Positions 26,102 to 35,584 of a DNA stretch of 64,000 nt are shown here, one piece after another (positions within the stretch are counted from its first letter, which is position 1; each line of letters starts with the position of its first letter). Where the stretch lies: contig NZ_AP023420.1 in the NCBI RefSeq assembly GCF_018408705.1, forward strand, positions 62,001-126,000. The letters run 5' to 3'. A program made the position numbers and the translations under genes. Origin of the DNA: Pusillibacter faecalis. Its GTDB lineage: Bacteria; Bacillota; Clostridia; Oscillospirales; Oscillospiraceae. The notes beneath the pieces were generated by a model. It saw only the letters and a list, made by a program, of their open reading frames with translations. It was not told where the DNA came from and ran no database searches.

Positions 26102-26135
26102 GAGGTGGGAGTGCCAAAGCACTCCCGCCTCTTTT
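26102..26135 (+). terminator. Terminator after the amidase gene
   Basis: 13-bp stem with one mismatch (26102-26114 with 26119-26131, core GGGAGTGC), 4-base loop, then TTTT. It lies 36 bases after the stop codon. The remaining 270 bases before the next gene show nothing codable. Confidence 0.8.
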
Positions 26136-26410
26136 CAGCTCCCGGCAGATCTCCCCATCCCCGCCCACGTCAGCCATCGCAAAGCTATTGTCCACCGTGG
26201 TGATTCACAGCTCCAGAGGTCTGCGGCCTTTGCTCATCCCTGCATTGCTTTTTTTGCCGGCAGGCATTATAATAAAGAATACGTAAAGATTTTCACCTGT
26301 GGCCGCAGCTAGGCAATCGTGGCGGCCTGTCCTGCTTGATGCAGCAAAACGGCGGCTTTCGGCACGGGTTCTAAGGCGCGCCAAATTCAGCACTCGAAAG
26401 GAAGTGGCAT

Positions 26411-28342
26411 ATGCCAGAGCCCGTTGCATCCTGGTATCAGACATTTACGCGCGCGTTTCGAAACGCATTCCCCATCATTCTCTTTTTTCTCACAGCATTT
26501 TGTACCGTCTACCTGTTCTTTGGCCTTTCGTATGTCATTCTTGTATCTATTATCACCGTCTTTTTCCAGGGGCGATACCAGCAGAACAACTCCCTCTGGC
26601 GGTACTTGCGGCTTCTGTTCCTGGGCACCCTCCTGCTTCTGCTGACTTATCTCAGCTCCCGGAGTTTGATGCTGTGCATCCTTTTGAACATTCTGGTTCC
26701 CTTTGTCCTGGTGTTCACCCAGAGTTCCCAGTTCAATCCCAAAGGATATTTCTCCTATGCGATGCTCTTTGTGTTTCTCACCTTGATGCCGCCCACAACT
26801 CCGACTGAGCTGCTGACAGAGCTGGTCGTCTTTTGGTTTTGCGTATGCCTGCTTACCGTTTCTCTCTGGGGCTATCGCTATTTTTTCGGAGTTCCCTCCA
26901 CCCCGCTGACGCTGGATGGGACACTTTCCGAGCTGGCGGAACTCATCCCTCTCTTGATCTATCCAGAGCGGCAAAGAGAGCTGGAGCAGCGGTTTCAGCA
27001 GCTGCTTCACGACTTTCATCAGCTCTCCTATCATCAAAACTTTTTCTCCATCCAGAGCCGGGAGACCCAGGTTCATGATATGGTGGCCACGCTGGTACAG
27101 CGTTTTTCCTATCTCATTTCCGACTACGAGTGGCGCGGCGAGTTAGATCAGTCTCGAATCAGCGCCTTGGAGGAGCTCTCGGCTTTTTTACGAGAAACAG
27201 TCCCCCTGCTGGACACTCCCGCTCAGGCACGACAGCTGGAAGCTGCCCAGCAGCTTTTAAACCGCATGTCAATCCCTGAGGGGCGCATCCGAATTTTCTG
27301 TCGCAGTCTGCTGCACATGTTGATCCTGCTGCTGCGAACGCGGGGAGCGCTATCTCAGCCACCCAGGGCCGTCCATCGGATCAGTTGGGGAGAGCTGCTT
27401 CAGCAAACCCGGCTCCGTCTCTCTCTGGAATCCTTTGAGATGCGCTTTGCCATGCGCCTTTCCATTGTCATGGCGCTCAGCTGTACCATCAGCTACGTGC
27501 TTCCCATCACCCACTCCTACTGGATTCCTTTGAACGCATTTCTGCTTCTCCAGCCCAGCTGCGAGGACAGCAGCTATCGCATGAAAACCCGTCCCATCGG
27601 CACTCTAATCGGCTGCTGCATTGAGTTTTTGGTCTATCCGTTCCTGCCCTCCGTAGGGGTCCAGCTCCTCTTCGCGCTGGTAATGATCTCCCTGATGTAC
27701 TGTTCCACACCGGGAACCTGGTATCAGCCGATTTTCTCCACCTGCTATGCGCTGACGCTGACCTCCATGACGCTGAATGAAACCACTGCCATCACCCTGC
27801 GAATCGTATATCTGGGGGCCGCTGTCATTCTGGTATTTCTGGTAAACCGCTTTTTCTTCCCCATCCGAAAGGAAGCGCTCTTTACCCACAACATCAAGGC
27901 TCTATTCTCCCTGCACAATCGCTATTGGGATATCATCCGGAAGGGCCTTTCCCAGGACACGGAGCTGTCTGTATCCTGTGAGATTCTAACGCATTTTCAT
28001 ATGCTTTATGAGGAATGTGTGGCCTATCTCAAGCGTGCTTCTGCGTTTCCCCTCCGAAACGATTTGCAAACGGTTCTGCTGACGCTGTGGCACATGTTCT
28101 CGGAGCTGGAGCAGATGCACTACATGGTCCGGGCAAAACGGGTGGACCCAGAGGAAAAGCCTGCGATCCTGGATCTGATCTCTGCGATTCAAAAGGACCT
28201 ATATCCCATTATTCGCTATCAGGACTTCACACCGCTGAAAGAGCAGATTCACTGCCGAGACAAGGACCTGGCCTACTTGCTGCATGAGTACCTGGGACAC
28301 GCCGAGTCCCTTCTCCAGTACAAGGCCTGTATTCCATTTTAA
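26411..28342 (+). CDS. FUSC-family membrane protein, likely aromatic-acid-type exporter
   Basis: 643 residues. The layout is duplicated: a block of about five or six helices at residues 15-165, a long cytosolic stretch rich in Gln, Glu and Leu with coiled-coil character (about 170-350), a second helix block (about 345-480, MRLSIVMALSCTISYVLPITHSYWIPLNAFLLLQPS), then a cytosolic C-terminus. This is the arrangement of fusaric-acid-resistance/YccS-like proteins, where the SYWIPLNAFLLLQP segment is typical. The family exports aromatic acids or drugs. Single gene; AAAGGA lies about 7 bases before the ATG and a strong terminator follows. Confidence 0.8.
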   Translation: MPEPVASWYQTFTRAFRNAFPIILFFLTAFCTVYLFFGLSYVILVSIITVFFQGRYQQNNSLWRYLRLLFLGTLLLLLTYLSSRSLMLCILLNILVPFVLVFTQSSQFNPKGYFSYAMLFVFLTLMPPTTPTELLTELVVFWFCVCLLTVSLWGYRYFFGVPSTPLTLDGTLSELAELIPLLIYPERQRELEQRFQQLLHDFHQLSYHQNFFSIQSRETQVHDMVATLVQRFSYLISDYEWRGELDQSRISALEELSAFLRETVPLLDTPAQARQLEAAQQLLNRMSIPEGRIRIFCRSLLHMLILLLRTRGALSQPPRAVHRISWGELLQQTRLRLSLESFEMRFAMRLSIVMALSCTISYVLPITHSYWIPLNAFLLLQPSCEDSSYRMKTRPIGTLIGCCIEFLVYPFLPSVGVQLLFALVMISLMYCSTPGTWYQPIFSTCYALTLTSMTLNETTAITLRIVYLGAAVILVFLVNRFFFPIRKEALFTHNIKALFSLHNRYWDIIRKGLSQDTELSVSCEILTHFHMLYEECVAYLKRASAFPLRNDLQTVLLTLWHMFSELEQMHYMVRAKRVDPEEKPAILDLISAIQKDLYPIIRYQDFTPLKEQIHCRDKDLAYLLHEYLGHAESLLQYKACIPF

Positions 28343-28472
28343 CAGCCCCGCTCTTTCCTAACCGGCAAGTGTTTCCCGCAAGGCGGGTGTACATCATGTC
28401 CCCGTTGGTATTGTGGCGACTGTGGGCCGGCAGCGCCTCTATCAGCAAAGGCGCATTCCATTCGCAAATATG

Positions 28473-28520
28473 AAGCACACATCGGTGCGGACCAAATACC
28501 CGCGCTGATGTGTGCTTTTT
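28473..28520 (+). terminator. Terminator after the FUSC gene
   Basis: 11-bp stem (28473-28483, AAGCACACATC, with 28507-28517) extended by imperfect pairs into a long hairpin, ending in five T residues. 130 bases after the stop codon. Confidence 0.75.
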
Positions 28521-28608
28521 ACTTTGGATTTTGTGCTCGCCCCCGCAAAGCGGATTCTGAATCGTCGCCGGAAGTTTCTTGTAATCTGGTGGTTTTCGCC
28601 GTCTTTCT

Positions 28609-29979
28609 CTACTCAAGTCCTTCAGCGTGTGCAGAACCGCTCTGTCCCAGCGGGCGGTAGACTGTCGCATACATAGTGAGAATGCAGGACATCCCTCCGA
28701 TCAGCTGCGAGGCGGCCTCAGCCACGAATACCCCTGTGGTTCCCATCCAGATCGGCAGGAGCACCGTGAGTGGGGCATTGATGATTGCCTTGCGCAGCAA
28801 AGAGAAGAAAATCGCCTGCCTGGAGCGCCCTAAGCTCACAAAGACTCCCTGCCCTGCCATCTGGAGAGACATGGGGATGAACAGGCAGAAATAGATGCGC
28901 AGGGCCGGAACTCCGGCTGCGATCACCTCCGGCTCCTGATTGAAGATTCGGATGAGCGCCCCTGGAAACAGCATGGCGACCACCCAGAAGGCTGCGGCAT
29001 AGCCCACTGTCACGGCCACGCTGAATCGGATAGACGTTCGGACCCGCTCATATGCCCCGGCGCCATAGTTGTACCCGGTCACAGGCTGCGCCCCATTGGT
29101 CAGACCCTGCACGGGCATGAAAAATACCTCCCGCAGGGAGTTGATGATGGTCATAATGCCCACATACAAATCCCCGCCATAGAATTGGAGCGTCGCGTTG
29201 CACACCACCTGGACCAGGCTGTTGGTCAGGTTCATGAAAAAGCCGGACAGTCCCAGTGTCACAATCGCTTTTACCCTGACCGCACGCAGTGCCATATTCT
29301 TCAGCCGCAGCCGCAGCACCGCCCGTTGGCTGGTGAGAAATCCCAGCACCCATGCCGCAGAGCAGCCCTGGGCGATCACCGTGGCCAAAGCCGCCCCTTG
29401 CACACCCATTCCTGCCGCAAAGATCAAGATGGGGTCCAGTATGATATTGATGATTGCACCTAACCCCACTGTCATCATCCCGATTTTTCCAAATCCTTGG
29501 GATGTGATAAAGGGATTCATCCCAAGACCGATCATGACAAGCACCGTTCCCAGCAAATAAATGGTCATATATGCCTCGGCATAGGGATAGGTCGCGTCAC
29601 TGGCGCCAAACAGGTAGAGCAGAGGGCGTTTAAGCAGCAGAAATGCTCCCGTAATCACGGCGCCAAACAGCAACAGCAGCGTGAACGCATTTCCCATCAC
29701 CCGCTCCGCCTCCTCCACCTCCCCTTTTCCGCGGTGAATGGAGCACAGCGGCGCGCCTCCGGTGCCGCACAGATTGGCAAATCCCATCACAATGGATACA
29801 ATCGGCATGGTCAAGCCCAGTCCTGTCAGAGCTAAATGGCCTGGAAGCTGCCCCAAATAGATGCGGTCCACCACACTATAGAGCACATTGATCAGCTGCG
29901 CCGCCGTCATGGGAAGGGCCAGCGAGAGAATATTGCGGGGAATGCTTCCCCGGGAAAAGTCGTGCTCCTCCTGAATCAC
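28609..29979 (-). CDS. MATE-family efflux transporter
   Basis: 456 residues with about twelve predicted helices in two halves. It begins DFSRGSIPRNILSLALPMTAAQLINVLYSVVDRIYLGQ, the typical first helix, and has FGKIGMMTVGLGAIINIILDPILIFAAGMG near residue 170. It exports organic cations or drugs using a sodium or proton gradient. The start is a GTG at 29979 with GGAGG about 7 bases upstream. It follows, on the same strand, a second MATE gene and a MarR gene, but the 177-base gap leaves shared transcription uncertain. The two MATE proteins are clearly distinct, not recent duplicates. Confidence 0.88.
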   Translation of the reverse strand: MIQEEHDFSRGSIPRNILSLALPMTAAQLINVLYSVVDRIYLGQLPGHLALTGLGLTMPIVSIVMGFANLCGTGGAPLCSIHRGKGEVEEAERVMGNAFTLLLLFGAVITGAFLLLKRPLLYLFGASDATYPYAEAYMTIYLLGTVLVMIGLGMNPFITSQGFGKIGMMTVGLGAIINIILDPILIFAAGMGVQGAALATVIAQGCSAAWVLGFLTSQRAVLRLRLKNMALRAVRVKAIVTLGLSGFFMNLTNSLVQVVCNATLQFYGGDLYVGIMTIINSLREVFFMPVQGLTNGAQPVTGYNYGAGAYERVRTSIRFSVAVTVGYAAAFWVVAMLFPGALIRIFNQEPEVIAAGVPALRIYFCLFIPMSLQMAGQGVFVSLGRSRQAIFFSLLRKAIINAPLTVLLPIWMGTTGVFVAEAASQLIGGMSCILTMYATVYRPLGQSGSAHAEGLE

Positions 29980-30156
29980 AGTTCAGCCTCCTCCATGTGT
30001 TCCGGCCCTATTGCCGCAGTCCCCCGTTCTGTCGCTGCAAACAACAGGAATGTATTCATAACCGGTCATGCCTGCCTTCTAAAATAAGCCACCGAAGCTG
30101 CGGGTGCGGCACAGGTTCTCAGGTCTCATTCGCGGTCTCAGGGGCAAAAGCTGCGA

Positions 30157-31521
30157 TCAGCGGTCAGCCACTGCCTTGCGCATCCACTTTCCGCTCTTCA
30201 CCCGGAGCAGAGATACCGTCGCTCCAATGAGCCACCCGGCGGGAATGGACCACCAGATCGCGTTGGCCCCCAATGGCGTGAGATAGACCAGGGCGTAGGC
30301 GATGGCCACGCGGGAAAAAAGGTTTGCCATGGAGCTGATGGTAAAGGCCCCCATATCCCCCGCGCCGCGCAGCATGCCATTGGGGACGAACAGCAGCCCC
30401 ATCAAGATATAGAAGACGGAAACTGTATGCATATACGAAAGTCCATATCCCAGCGCGCCGGAGGTATCTCCCGGGTCCAGGAACAAAGACAGCAGTTGAT
30501 TGCCAAAGAGAAACAGAATTATGGTAATGAGCAACGAAAACGCTACCACCATCAAGATACAGGCCTTTAGTCCCTCCCGAACCCGCTCATATTTTCCGGC
30601 GCCGATATTTTGTGCGGTAAAGCTGGACATAGCATTGGAAATATTCATATTGGGCAGCATGGCCAATGTGTCAATCTTGGTGGCTGCCGTGTACCCGGCC
30701 ACCAGCACCTTGCCAAAGGTATTGACGAGGCCCTGCATCATCATCATGGAAAGAGACACCAGGGACTGCTGCAGCATGGAGGGCAGCCCAATCTGGGCGA
30801 TGCGCTTCACCGCCGTCATATGGAACAGGGGAATTTTTGTTCCCTCCTTTTCAGGCTCACAGGGCATGTTCTTCATTCTTCGGAACATCACCAGCAGGGA
30901 CGCCACCGCGCACATCCCTTGGGCGATCAGCGTCGCCCAGGCCACCCCCGCGACCCCCATGTTGAACTGGATCACAAAAAGCAAGTCCAGCACAATATTG
31001 GTCAGGCTGGAAATCATCAGGAAAATCAAAGGCGTCCTGCTGTCCCCCTGGGCGTTGTAGATGCCGTTGAGCGTATTATACAAAAAGAGAAAGACCGCTC
31101 CGCCAAAATAAATCTGCAAATAGGTCCGCGAGTCCGTCATAATATCCGGGTCTGTTCCCAGAAGCCGCAGCAGAGGGCCGGCCAGGATGGTTCCCAGTGC
31201 CATAATCACTAGGCCAAGAACTCCCAGGGAGAGGATTGCTGTTGAAATGGTGGACTTCATCTCATGAATTCGTCCAGCGCCAAAAAGCTGGGAGACCACC
31301 ACATTGCATCCCATGGACAATCCAGAGGCGACGGCCACCGACAAAAATACAATCGGAAAGGATGACCCCACCGCCGCCACCGCATCCTCACCCACGAATT
31401 TCCCAACAACCGCAGTGTCCACCATGTTATAGAGCTGCTGAAACAGGTTGCCTGCCACCATGGGCAGGGCAAAGAAAAACAGTAGTTTTAAAGGCTTGCC
31501 TTCTGTCAGATTTTTAACCAT
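30157..31521 (-). CDS. MATE-family efflux transporter, co-operonic with MarR regulator
   Basis: 454 residues, about twelve helices (first: LLFFFALPMVAGNLFQQLYNMVDTAVVGKFVG). Homologs of this branch often act as multidrug exporters in gut Firmicutes. Its ATG at 31521 lies within the end of the marR gene (8-base overlap) with GAGGAG upstream, so the pair is translationally coupled and the exporter is almost certainly controlled by that regulator. Confidence 0.88.
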   Translation of the reverse strand: MVKNLTEGKPLKLLFFFALPMVAGNLFQQLYNMVDTAVVGKFVGEDAVAAVGSSFPIVFLSVAVASGLSMGCNVVVSQLFGAGRIHEMKSTISTAILSLGVLGLVIMALGTILAGPLLRLLGTDPDIMTDSRTYLQIYFGGAVFLFLYNTLNGIYNAQGDSRTPLIFLMISSLTNIVLDLLFVIQFNMGVAGVAWATLIAQGMCAVASLLVMFRRMKNMPCEPEKEGTKIPLFHMTAVKRIAQIGLPSMLQQSLVSLSMMMMQGLVNTFGKVLVAGYTAATKIDTLAMLPNMNISNAMSSFTAQNIGAGKYERVREGLKACILMVVAFSLLITIILFLFGNQLLSLFLDPGDTSGALGYGLSYMHTVSVFYILMGLLFVPNGMLRGAGDMGAFTISSMANLFSRVAIAYALVYLTPLGANAIWWSIPAGWLIGATVSLLRVKSGKWMRKAVADR

Positions 31522-31948
31522 GGTCTCTCTCTTCTCCTCGTCTAAACTGCATCACATTGTCCGTAATTCGGGTCAAAAATGCCTCATATAGTGCCCGTTC
31601 CTCCTGAGAGAACCCCCGGTAGCTGATGTCATTCCATTCTCTCATCACCTGCTGGACCACTGCGAGCATCTCTCTGCCCTGCGATGTCAGAGAAACCCGC
31701 TTTTCACGCCGGCACTGGTCGCTGACCTGCCGCTGCACCAGTCCCTGCTCCTCCAGCCGGGCAAGACTTCTTGCCACCGCGCCCTTATCTACTGCAATTT
31801 TACAGGCAAGTTCCTCCTGCTTTAGGTGTCCCTCGCGCCCCAACTGCCGGATGATCAAACCGTCCAGCGGCTGCAGGCCCAGTGTGCCCAGCCGATCCCG
31901 GAAGTACTGCCGCTCCACCCGGCGAAACATCTCGATTCGATTTGGCAT
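31514..31948 (-). CDS. MarR-family transcriptional regulator
   Basis: 144 residues, typical length. The winged helix lies around residues 50-110 (EELACKIAVDKGAVARSLARLEEQGLVQRQVSDQCRREKRVSLTSQGREML), where KGAVARSLARLEEQGLV is the recognition helix. It probably represses its own operon with the downstream MATE exporter and is relieved by the exported drug. A palindrome suited to a MarR dimer lies 31 bases before the start codon. Ribosome site AGGAG about 6 bases upstream. Confidence 0.88.
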   Translation of the reverse strand: MPNRIEMFRRVERQYFRDRLGTLGLQPLDGLIIRQLGREGHLKQEELACKIAVDKGAVARSLARLEEQGLVQRQVSDQCRREKRVSLTSQGREMLAVVQQVMREWNDISYRGFSQEERALYEAFLTRITDNVMQFRRGEERDHG

Positions 31949-31972
31949 ACGCGTCTCCTATTGTTGTTTTTT

Positions 31973-31991
31973 CAACTGTTGTATTTTACAA
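31973..31991 (-). promoter_or_regulatory. Candidate MarR operator
   Basis: Two adjoining palindromes: CAACTGTTG (31973-31981) and TTGTA-TTT-TACAA (31979-31991), just upstream of the marR gene. The 13-bp palindrome with A/T-rich centre is typical of MarR binding sites; binding is inferred. Confidence 0.45.
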
Positions 31992-32140
31992 TGTTTTCTT
32001 AACAAAATCTATACGCAAAATATACAAACCAGCAACCACGCATGTTTTGAACAAAGTGCCTGTTCACCAGCGCCAAGTCTTAGGCATTGCTTGTCGTTCG
32101 TACAGAGCCTGGCCTGATTTTGCAGTCTTCCTGAAGACAG

Positions 32141-32174
32141 AAAGACGCCTCCCACAGAAGTGGGAGGCGTCTTT
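32141..32174 (-). terminator. Terminator of the symporter/amidohydrolase operon
   Basis: Perfect 14-bp stem (32141-32154, AAAGACGCCTCCCA, with 32161-32174), 6-base loop, about 106 bases beyond the leftward stop. Symmetric A and T ends allow it to work in both directions. Confidence 0.75.
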
Positions 32175-32280
32175 TGCTGCGTTGAGACGGCGTTGTTTGA
32201 TGTCTGGCTCTTCCAGCGGCGCCGCGCCTTTTATGAGGCTGATTTTGGGCTCCTCCTTATGGAGCTGTACCGGGGGCTCC

Positions 32281-33912
32281 TCAGGCGTCTGCCTTGTAAA
32301 CAACTTTACCATCCACCAGTGTGTACGCTACGCGCACATCTTGAATAGACTCCGGGGGATAGTCCAACAGATTCTCTGTCAGCACCACGATATCTGCCAG
32401 TTTGCCCGGTTCCAGGCTGCCCTTGACAGTCTCCTCAAAGCTGGCATACGCGCCGTTATAGGTGAACATGCGGACAATCTCCTTGACGCCGACCTTCTGC
32501 ATCTCGCCCACACTGTCCCCAGTCTTTTGATCCTTCCGGTTGAGCGCGCCAAAGAGGCTGTTCATAGGATTGGGATGCGTCACCGGAGAATCAGAACCGA
32601 TTGCTGTGATGATCCCGGCGTCCAGGTAGCTTTTGAGTGCGAAGAGATAGTCCACACGCTCTCCATAGTAGCGGTTATAATCCGTGCCATTAATCGTGAT
32701 AAAGGATGGGTTGGAAATCGGGATAATACCCAGCTTTGCAATTCTTCCGATCAACTCCGGATTGGTGAGTCCACAGTGTTCAATTCTGTGCCGGTGGTCC
32801 TCTCTTGGATATTGCCGCAGCGCCTTTTCAATGGCATTGACCATAATCGTCACAGCCTTGTCACCCACGGCGTGTGCCGTCACTTGGAAGCCGGCCTTGT
32901 GCGCTGCCAGCACGATTTCGTCTGCCTCCTCCTGTTCCCAGACCTGAATGCCGTGGTTGGCAGGATCATGGCTATACCCCTCAATCACGGCGCAGGACGG
33001 ACCGCTGGAGCTGCCGTCCAGCATGATCTTGGTCGGTCCCACCTTGAAGTGCTGACTGCCGCAGCCGGTATGGATGCCGGCCCTGATAAATGTGCGGATG
33101 TACTCCTTGCCGGACTCTTTGCCGAACATATCAAAGAGCATGGGATAAAGCCTGACATGAACCGCGCCGCTCTCACAGGCATCCTGCATGGCACTGGTGG
33201 AGGCGGCTCCATATGCGCCGGCATCATGGGCGGTGGTGATTCCCAGGGAGAGCATGATGCGGTCTGCGTTTACAAATCCGTCCAGCAATTCATCGGAGGA
33301 AAATTCCACCTTGGTGCTGGTGTCCATGTGAGCGGTCTCTTTCAAAAGCCCGTGCAATTGGCCGTTCTCGTTGACAACCACCTCTCCCGGCGCATACTGA
33401 TCGGCACTATGTACGCCGGCTATCTCCAGAGCCAGAGAGTTGTAAACCGCCATATGTGCACAGCAGCGGGTGCATTGGACTGGATTCGCCGGTGCCGCCT
33501 CGTCAAGATCCTCCTTGGTGGGGTGGCGCTTTTCCAAGAGTTTGTTGTGATCATAGCCTTGGAGTTTGATCCACTCGCCCTTCTTCTTTTTCTTCGCCTC
33601 TGCGCGGATCAGATCCTTAATCTCTTCAATGGATTTTGCCTTGGGATAATTGATGTCAATAATACCGTGGTCCAGAAGTCCGTACATACCGAAATGAATG
33701 TGGGCATCTACAAAACCGGGCATCACGGTCTTTCCGCCTGCCTGAATCACGTTGGTCTCGTCACCGATATACGCCTCAATCTCCGAATTGGAACCAACCG
33801 CCAAAATCTTTCCATCCCGAATGGCTACCGCCTCGGTGACATCATCCTGCTGGTTCACCGTCAGCACGCTTCCGTTTAGGATAACGGTATCTGCATACAT
33901 TACACTCATCAT
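32281..33912 (-). CDS. YtcJ-like amidohydrolase (amidohydrolase 3 family), copy 1
   Basis: 543 residues, probably cytosolic. The first metal motif VDAHIHFG lies near residue 68, with further family motifs KIMLDGSSSGPSC near 300, HAVGDKAV near 350 and a late IGSDSPVTHPNP near 435 carrying the metal-binding Asp. YtcJ-like enzymes include N-substituted formamide deformylases; the natural substrate here is unknown. It is the last gene of a four-gene leftward operon with a small membrane protein, a solute symporter and a paralogous amidohydrolase only 28 bases upstream. The two copies share motif order and near-equal length. Start ATG with AAAGGA about 6 bases upstream. Confidence 0.85.
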   Translation of the reverse strand: MMSVMYADTVILNGSVLTVNQQDDVTEAVAIRDGKILAVGSNSEIEAYIGDETNVIQAGGKTVMPGFVDAHIHFGMYGLLDHGIIDINYPKAKSIEEIKDLIRAEAKKKKKGEWIKLQGYDHNKLLEKRHPTKEDLDEAAPANPVQCTRCCAHMAVYNSLALEIAGVHSADQYAPGEVVVNENGQLHGLLKETAHMDTSTKVEFSSDELLDGFVNADRIMLSLGITTAHDAGAYGAASTSAMQDACESGAVHVRLYPMLFDMFGKESGKEYIRTFIRAGIHTGCGSQHFKVGPTKIMLDGSSSGPSCAVIEGYSHDPANHGIQVWEQEEADEIVLAAHKAGFQVTAHAVGDKAVTIMVNAIEKALRQYPREDHRHRIEHCGLTNPELIGRIAKLGIIPISNPSFITINGTDYNRYYGERVDYLFALKSYLDAGIITAIGSDSPVTHPNPMNSLFGALNRKDQKTGDSVGEMQKVGVKEIVRMFTYNGAYASFEETVKGSLEPGKLADIVVLTENLLDYPPESIQDVRVAYTLVDGKVVYKADA

Positions 33913-33940
33913 AGCATCCTTTCTTTCCGATATTCATCCT

Positions 33941-35551
33941 TCAGACATCGACTCTGCTGTATTCCAATTTCCCATCTACCATAGTGAAATCCACCTGTAC
34001 TTCCTTCAGGGCATCCTCCGGGCATTGGAGAAGATTGCATGAGAGCACAGTGAGGTCGGCAAGCTTCCCAGCCTCAATGCTGCCCTTTCGGTCCGCCTCC
34101 ATACTGGCCAGGGCTCCGTTGTAGGTATACATCCGGATAGCATCCAGCAGTCCGACCCGCTGTTCCCTGCCGGCTGTCTCACCGGAGCACTTATCCCTGC
34201 GGCATACGGCTCCGTACAAGCCGATCATGGGGTTGGCGCTGATCACCGGGGCATCTGACCCCAAGGCGGTTGGAATCCCCTTTTCCAGATAGCTTTTCAG
34301 CGGAAACATGTGTCGGACCCGGTCGCCATAATAGCGGATGTACGCACTGGCGTTTTCATAGAAAAAGCCAGGATTGGAGATGGGAGTGATTTTAAGCCGC
34401 CTAAGCTGCTCTATCAGCCGCTCATCTGTCAGCGCACAGTGCTCAATCCGGTGAAAGCTGTCCGCCGGGTTCGGCCCCAGCGCCTTTTCCAAGGCCGCCA
34501 AAAACATCTCCACGCTCAAGTCCCCAACAGCGTGGGCCGTCACCTGATAACCCGCTTCGTGGTTGATCCGTACAAAATCGTCCATCTCACGCTGGGACAG
34601 GTTCAAAATCCCCTTCAGCTCCGGATCATGGCTGTAGGGCGCTCTGGTGGCGGAGGATGGGCCGCTGGTGGAGCCGTCCAACAACTGCTTCATCGCGCCG
34701 ATTCGGAACCAGCGGTTTCCAAAGCCCGTTCGGATTCCGCTGCCGCGGATGTGTGCCTGCCAGTCGTTTGTAGCCTCCTTTCCAAACGTGGAGTACAGCA
34801 GCTGATATACCCTCACCCCCAGGTCTCCCGTCCGACTGGCCTGTTCCATCATGTCCAGCGTCTTTGCGCCGTACCCGCCCGCATCATGCACGCTGGTAAT
34901 TCCCATGGATAGCAGCTCCCGGCTGGTTTTTCGTAGCCCCTCCGCCAGTCCCTCCCGGGTAAAGGCGACCTGACTCCACAGGGCATTGTGGGCGGACTCC
35001 TTCAAAAGTCCGGTGGCCCTTCCCTGTTCCCGCATGACCTCATCTGGCTGGAATTTCTCCAAATCAATCAGGGCCAGCGCCTTTGAGTTGTATACACCCA
35101 TATGCCCGCAGCACCGGACGACCTGCACCGGGTGATCCGGTGCGGCCTCGTTCAGGTCCGCTGCCGTGGGGTGCCTTTGATCCAGGAGCTTGCTCTGTTC
35201 ATATCCCCAGCACTTGATCCAGGTCCCCTTGGGAACCTGCCTTGCCCGCTCTGCAATGGCTTCCTTAAGCGCGTCTATGGTGGGGAGCTGATCACTGTTG
35301 ACATCCAGATATTCTCCAGCCAGCAGCGCCAGAAGTGTCAGATGCATATGCGCGTCGATGAATCCCGGCATCAGCGTCCGGCCCCGCAGGTCAATCACCT
35401 TCGTCTCGGCGCCAATTGCCGCCTGTACCTCTTCCGAAGTACCCACCATGCAGATTTGATTGCCTGAGACAGCCACCGCCTCTGCAATCTCGTCTTTTTC
35501 ATTGACAGTTATCACGTGGCCGTGAAGAAATACGGTATCCGCCGCTCTCAT
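33941..35551 (-). CDS. YtcJ-like amidohydrolase (amidohydrolase 3 family), copy 2
   Basis: 536 residues, a paralog of the downstream enzyme (shared motifs: FIDAHMHLTLL near residue 65, MKQLLDGSTSGPSSATRAPYSHDP near 295, HAVGDLSVEMF near 340, LGSDAPVISANPM near 430). Metal-binding His and Asp residues are retained, so both copies look active and may differ in substrate. The symporter gene ends 33 bases upstream of the chosen ATG at 35551, which follows AAGGGGGG; an alternative ATG at 35584 abuts the symporter stop codon and would add 11 residues. Uptake by the symporter followed by hydrolysis here is the natural reading of the operon. Confidence 0.85.
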   Translation of the reverse strand: MRAADTVFLHGHVITVNEKDEIAEAVAVSGNQICMVGTSEEVQAAIGAETKVIDLRGRTLMPGFIDAHMHLTLLALLAGEYLDVNSDQLPTIDALKEAIAERARQVPKGTWIKCWGYEQSKLLDQRHPTAADLNEAAPDHPVQVVRCCGHMGVYNSKALALIDLEKFQPDEVMREQGRATGLLKESAHNALWSQVAFTREGLAEGLRKTSRELLSMGITSVHDAGGYGAKTLDMMEQASRTGDLGVRVYQLLYSTFGKEATNDWQAHIRGSGIRTGFGNRWFRIGAMKQLLDGSTSGPSSATRAPYSHDPELKGILNLSQREMDDFVRINHEAGYQVTAHAVGDLSVEMFLAALEKALGPNPADSFHRIEHCALTDERLIEQLRRLKITPISNPGFFYENASAYIRYYGDRVRHMFPLKSYLEKGIPTALGSDAPVISANPMIGLYGAVCRRDKCSGETAGREQRVGLLDAIRMYTYNGALASMEADRKGSIEAGKLADLTVLSCNLLQCPEDALKEVQVDFTMVDGKLEYSRVDV

Positions 35552-35584
35552 GCTTCCCCCCTTCTCAATCGCCGTGGCTCTCAT

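Noticed and set aside
31882..33879. 665-codon open frame on the plus strand, opposite the YtcJ-like amidohydrolase
   Set aside because: Antisense to a clear enzyme gene and running through a MarR gene; no ribosome site or domain.
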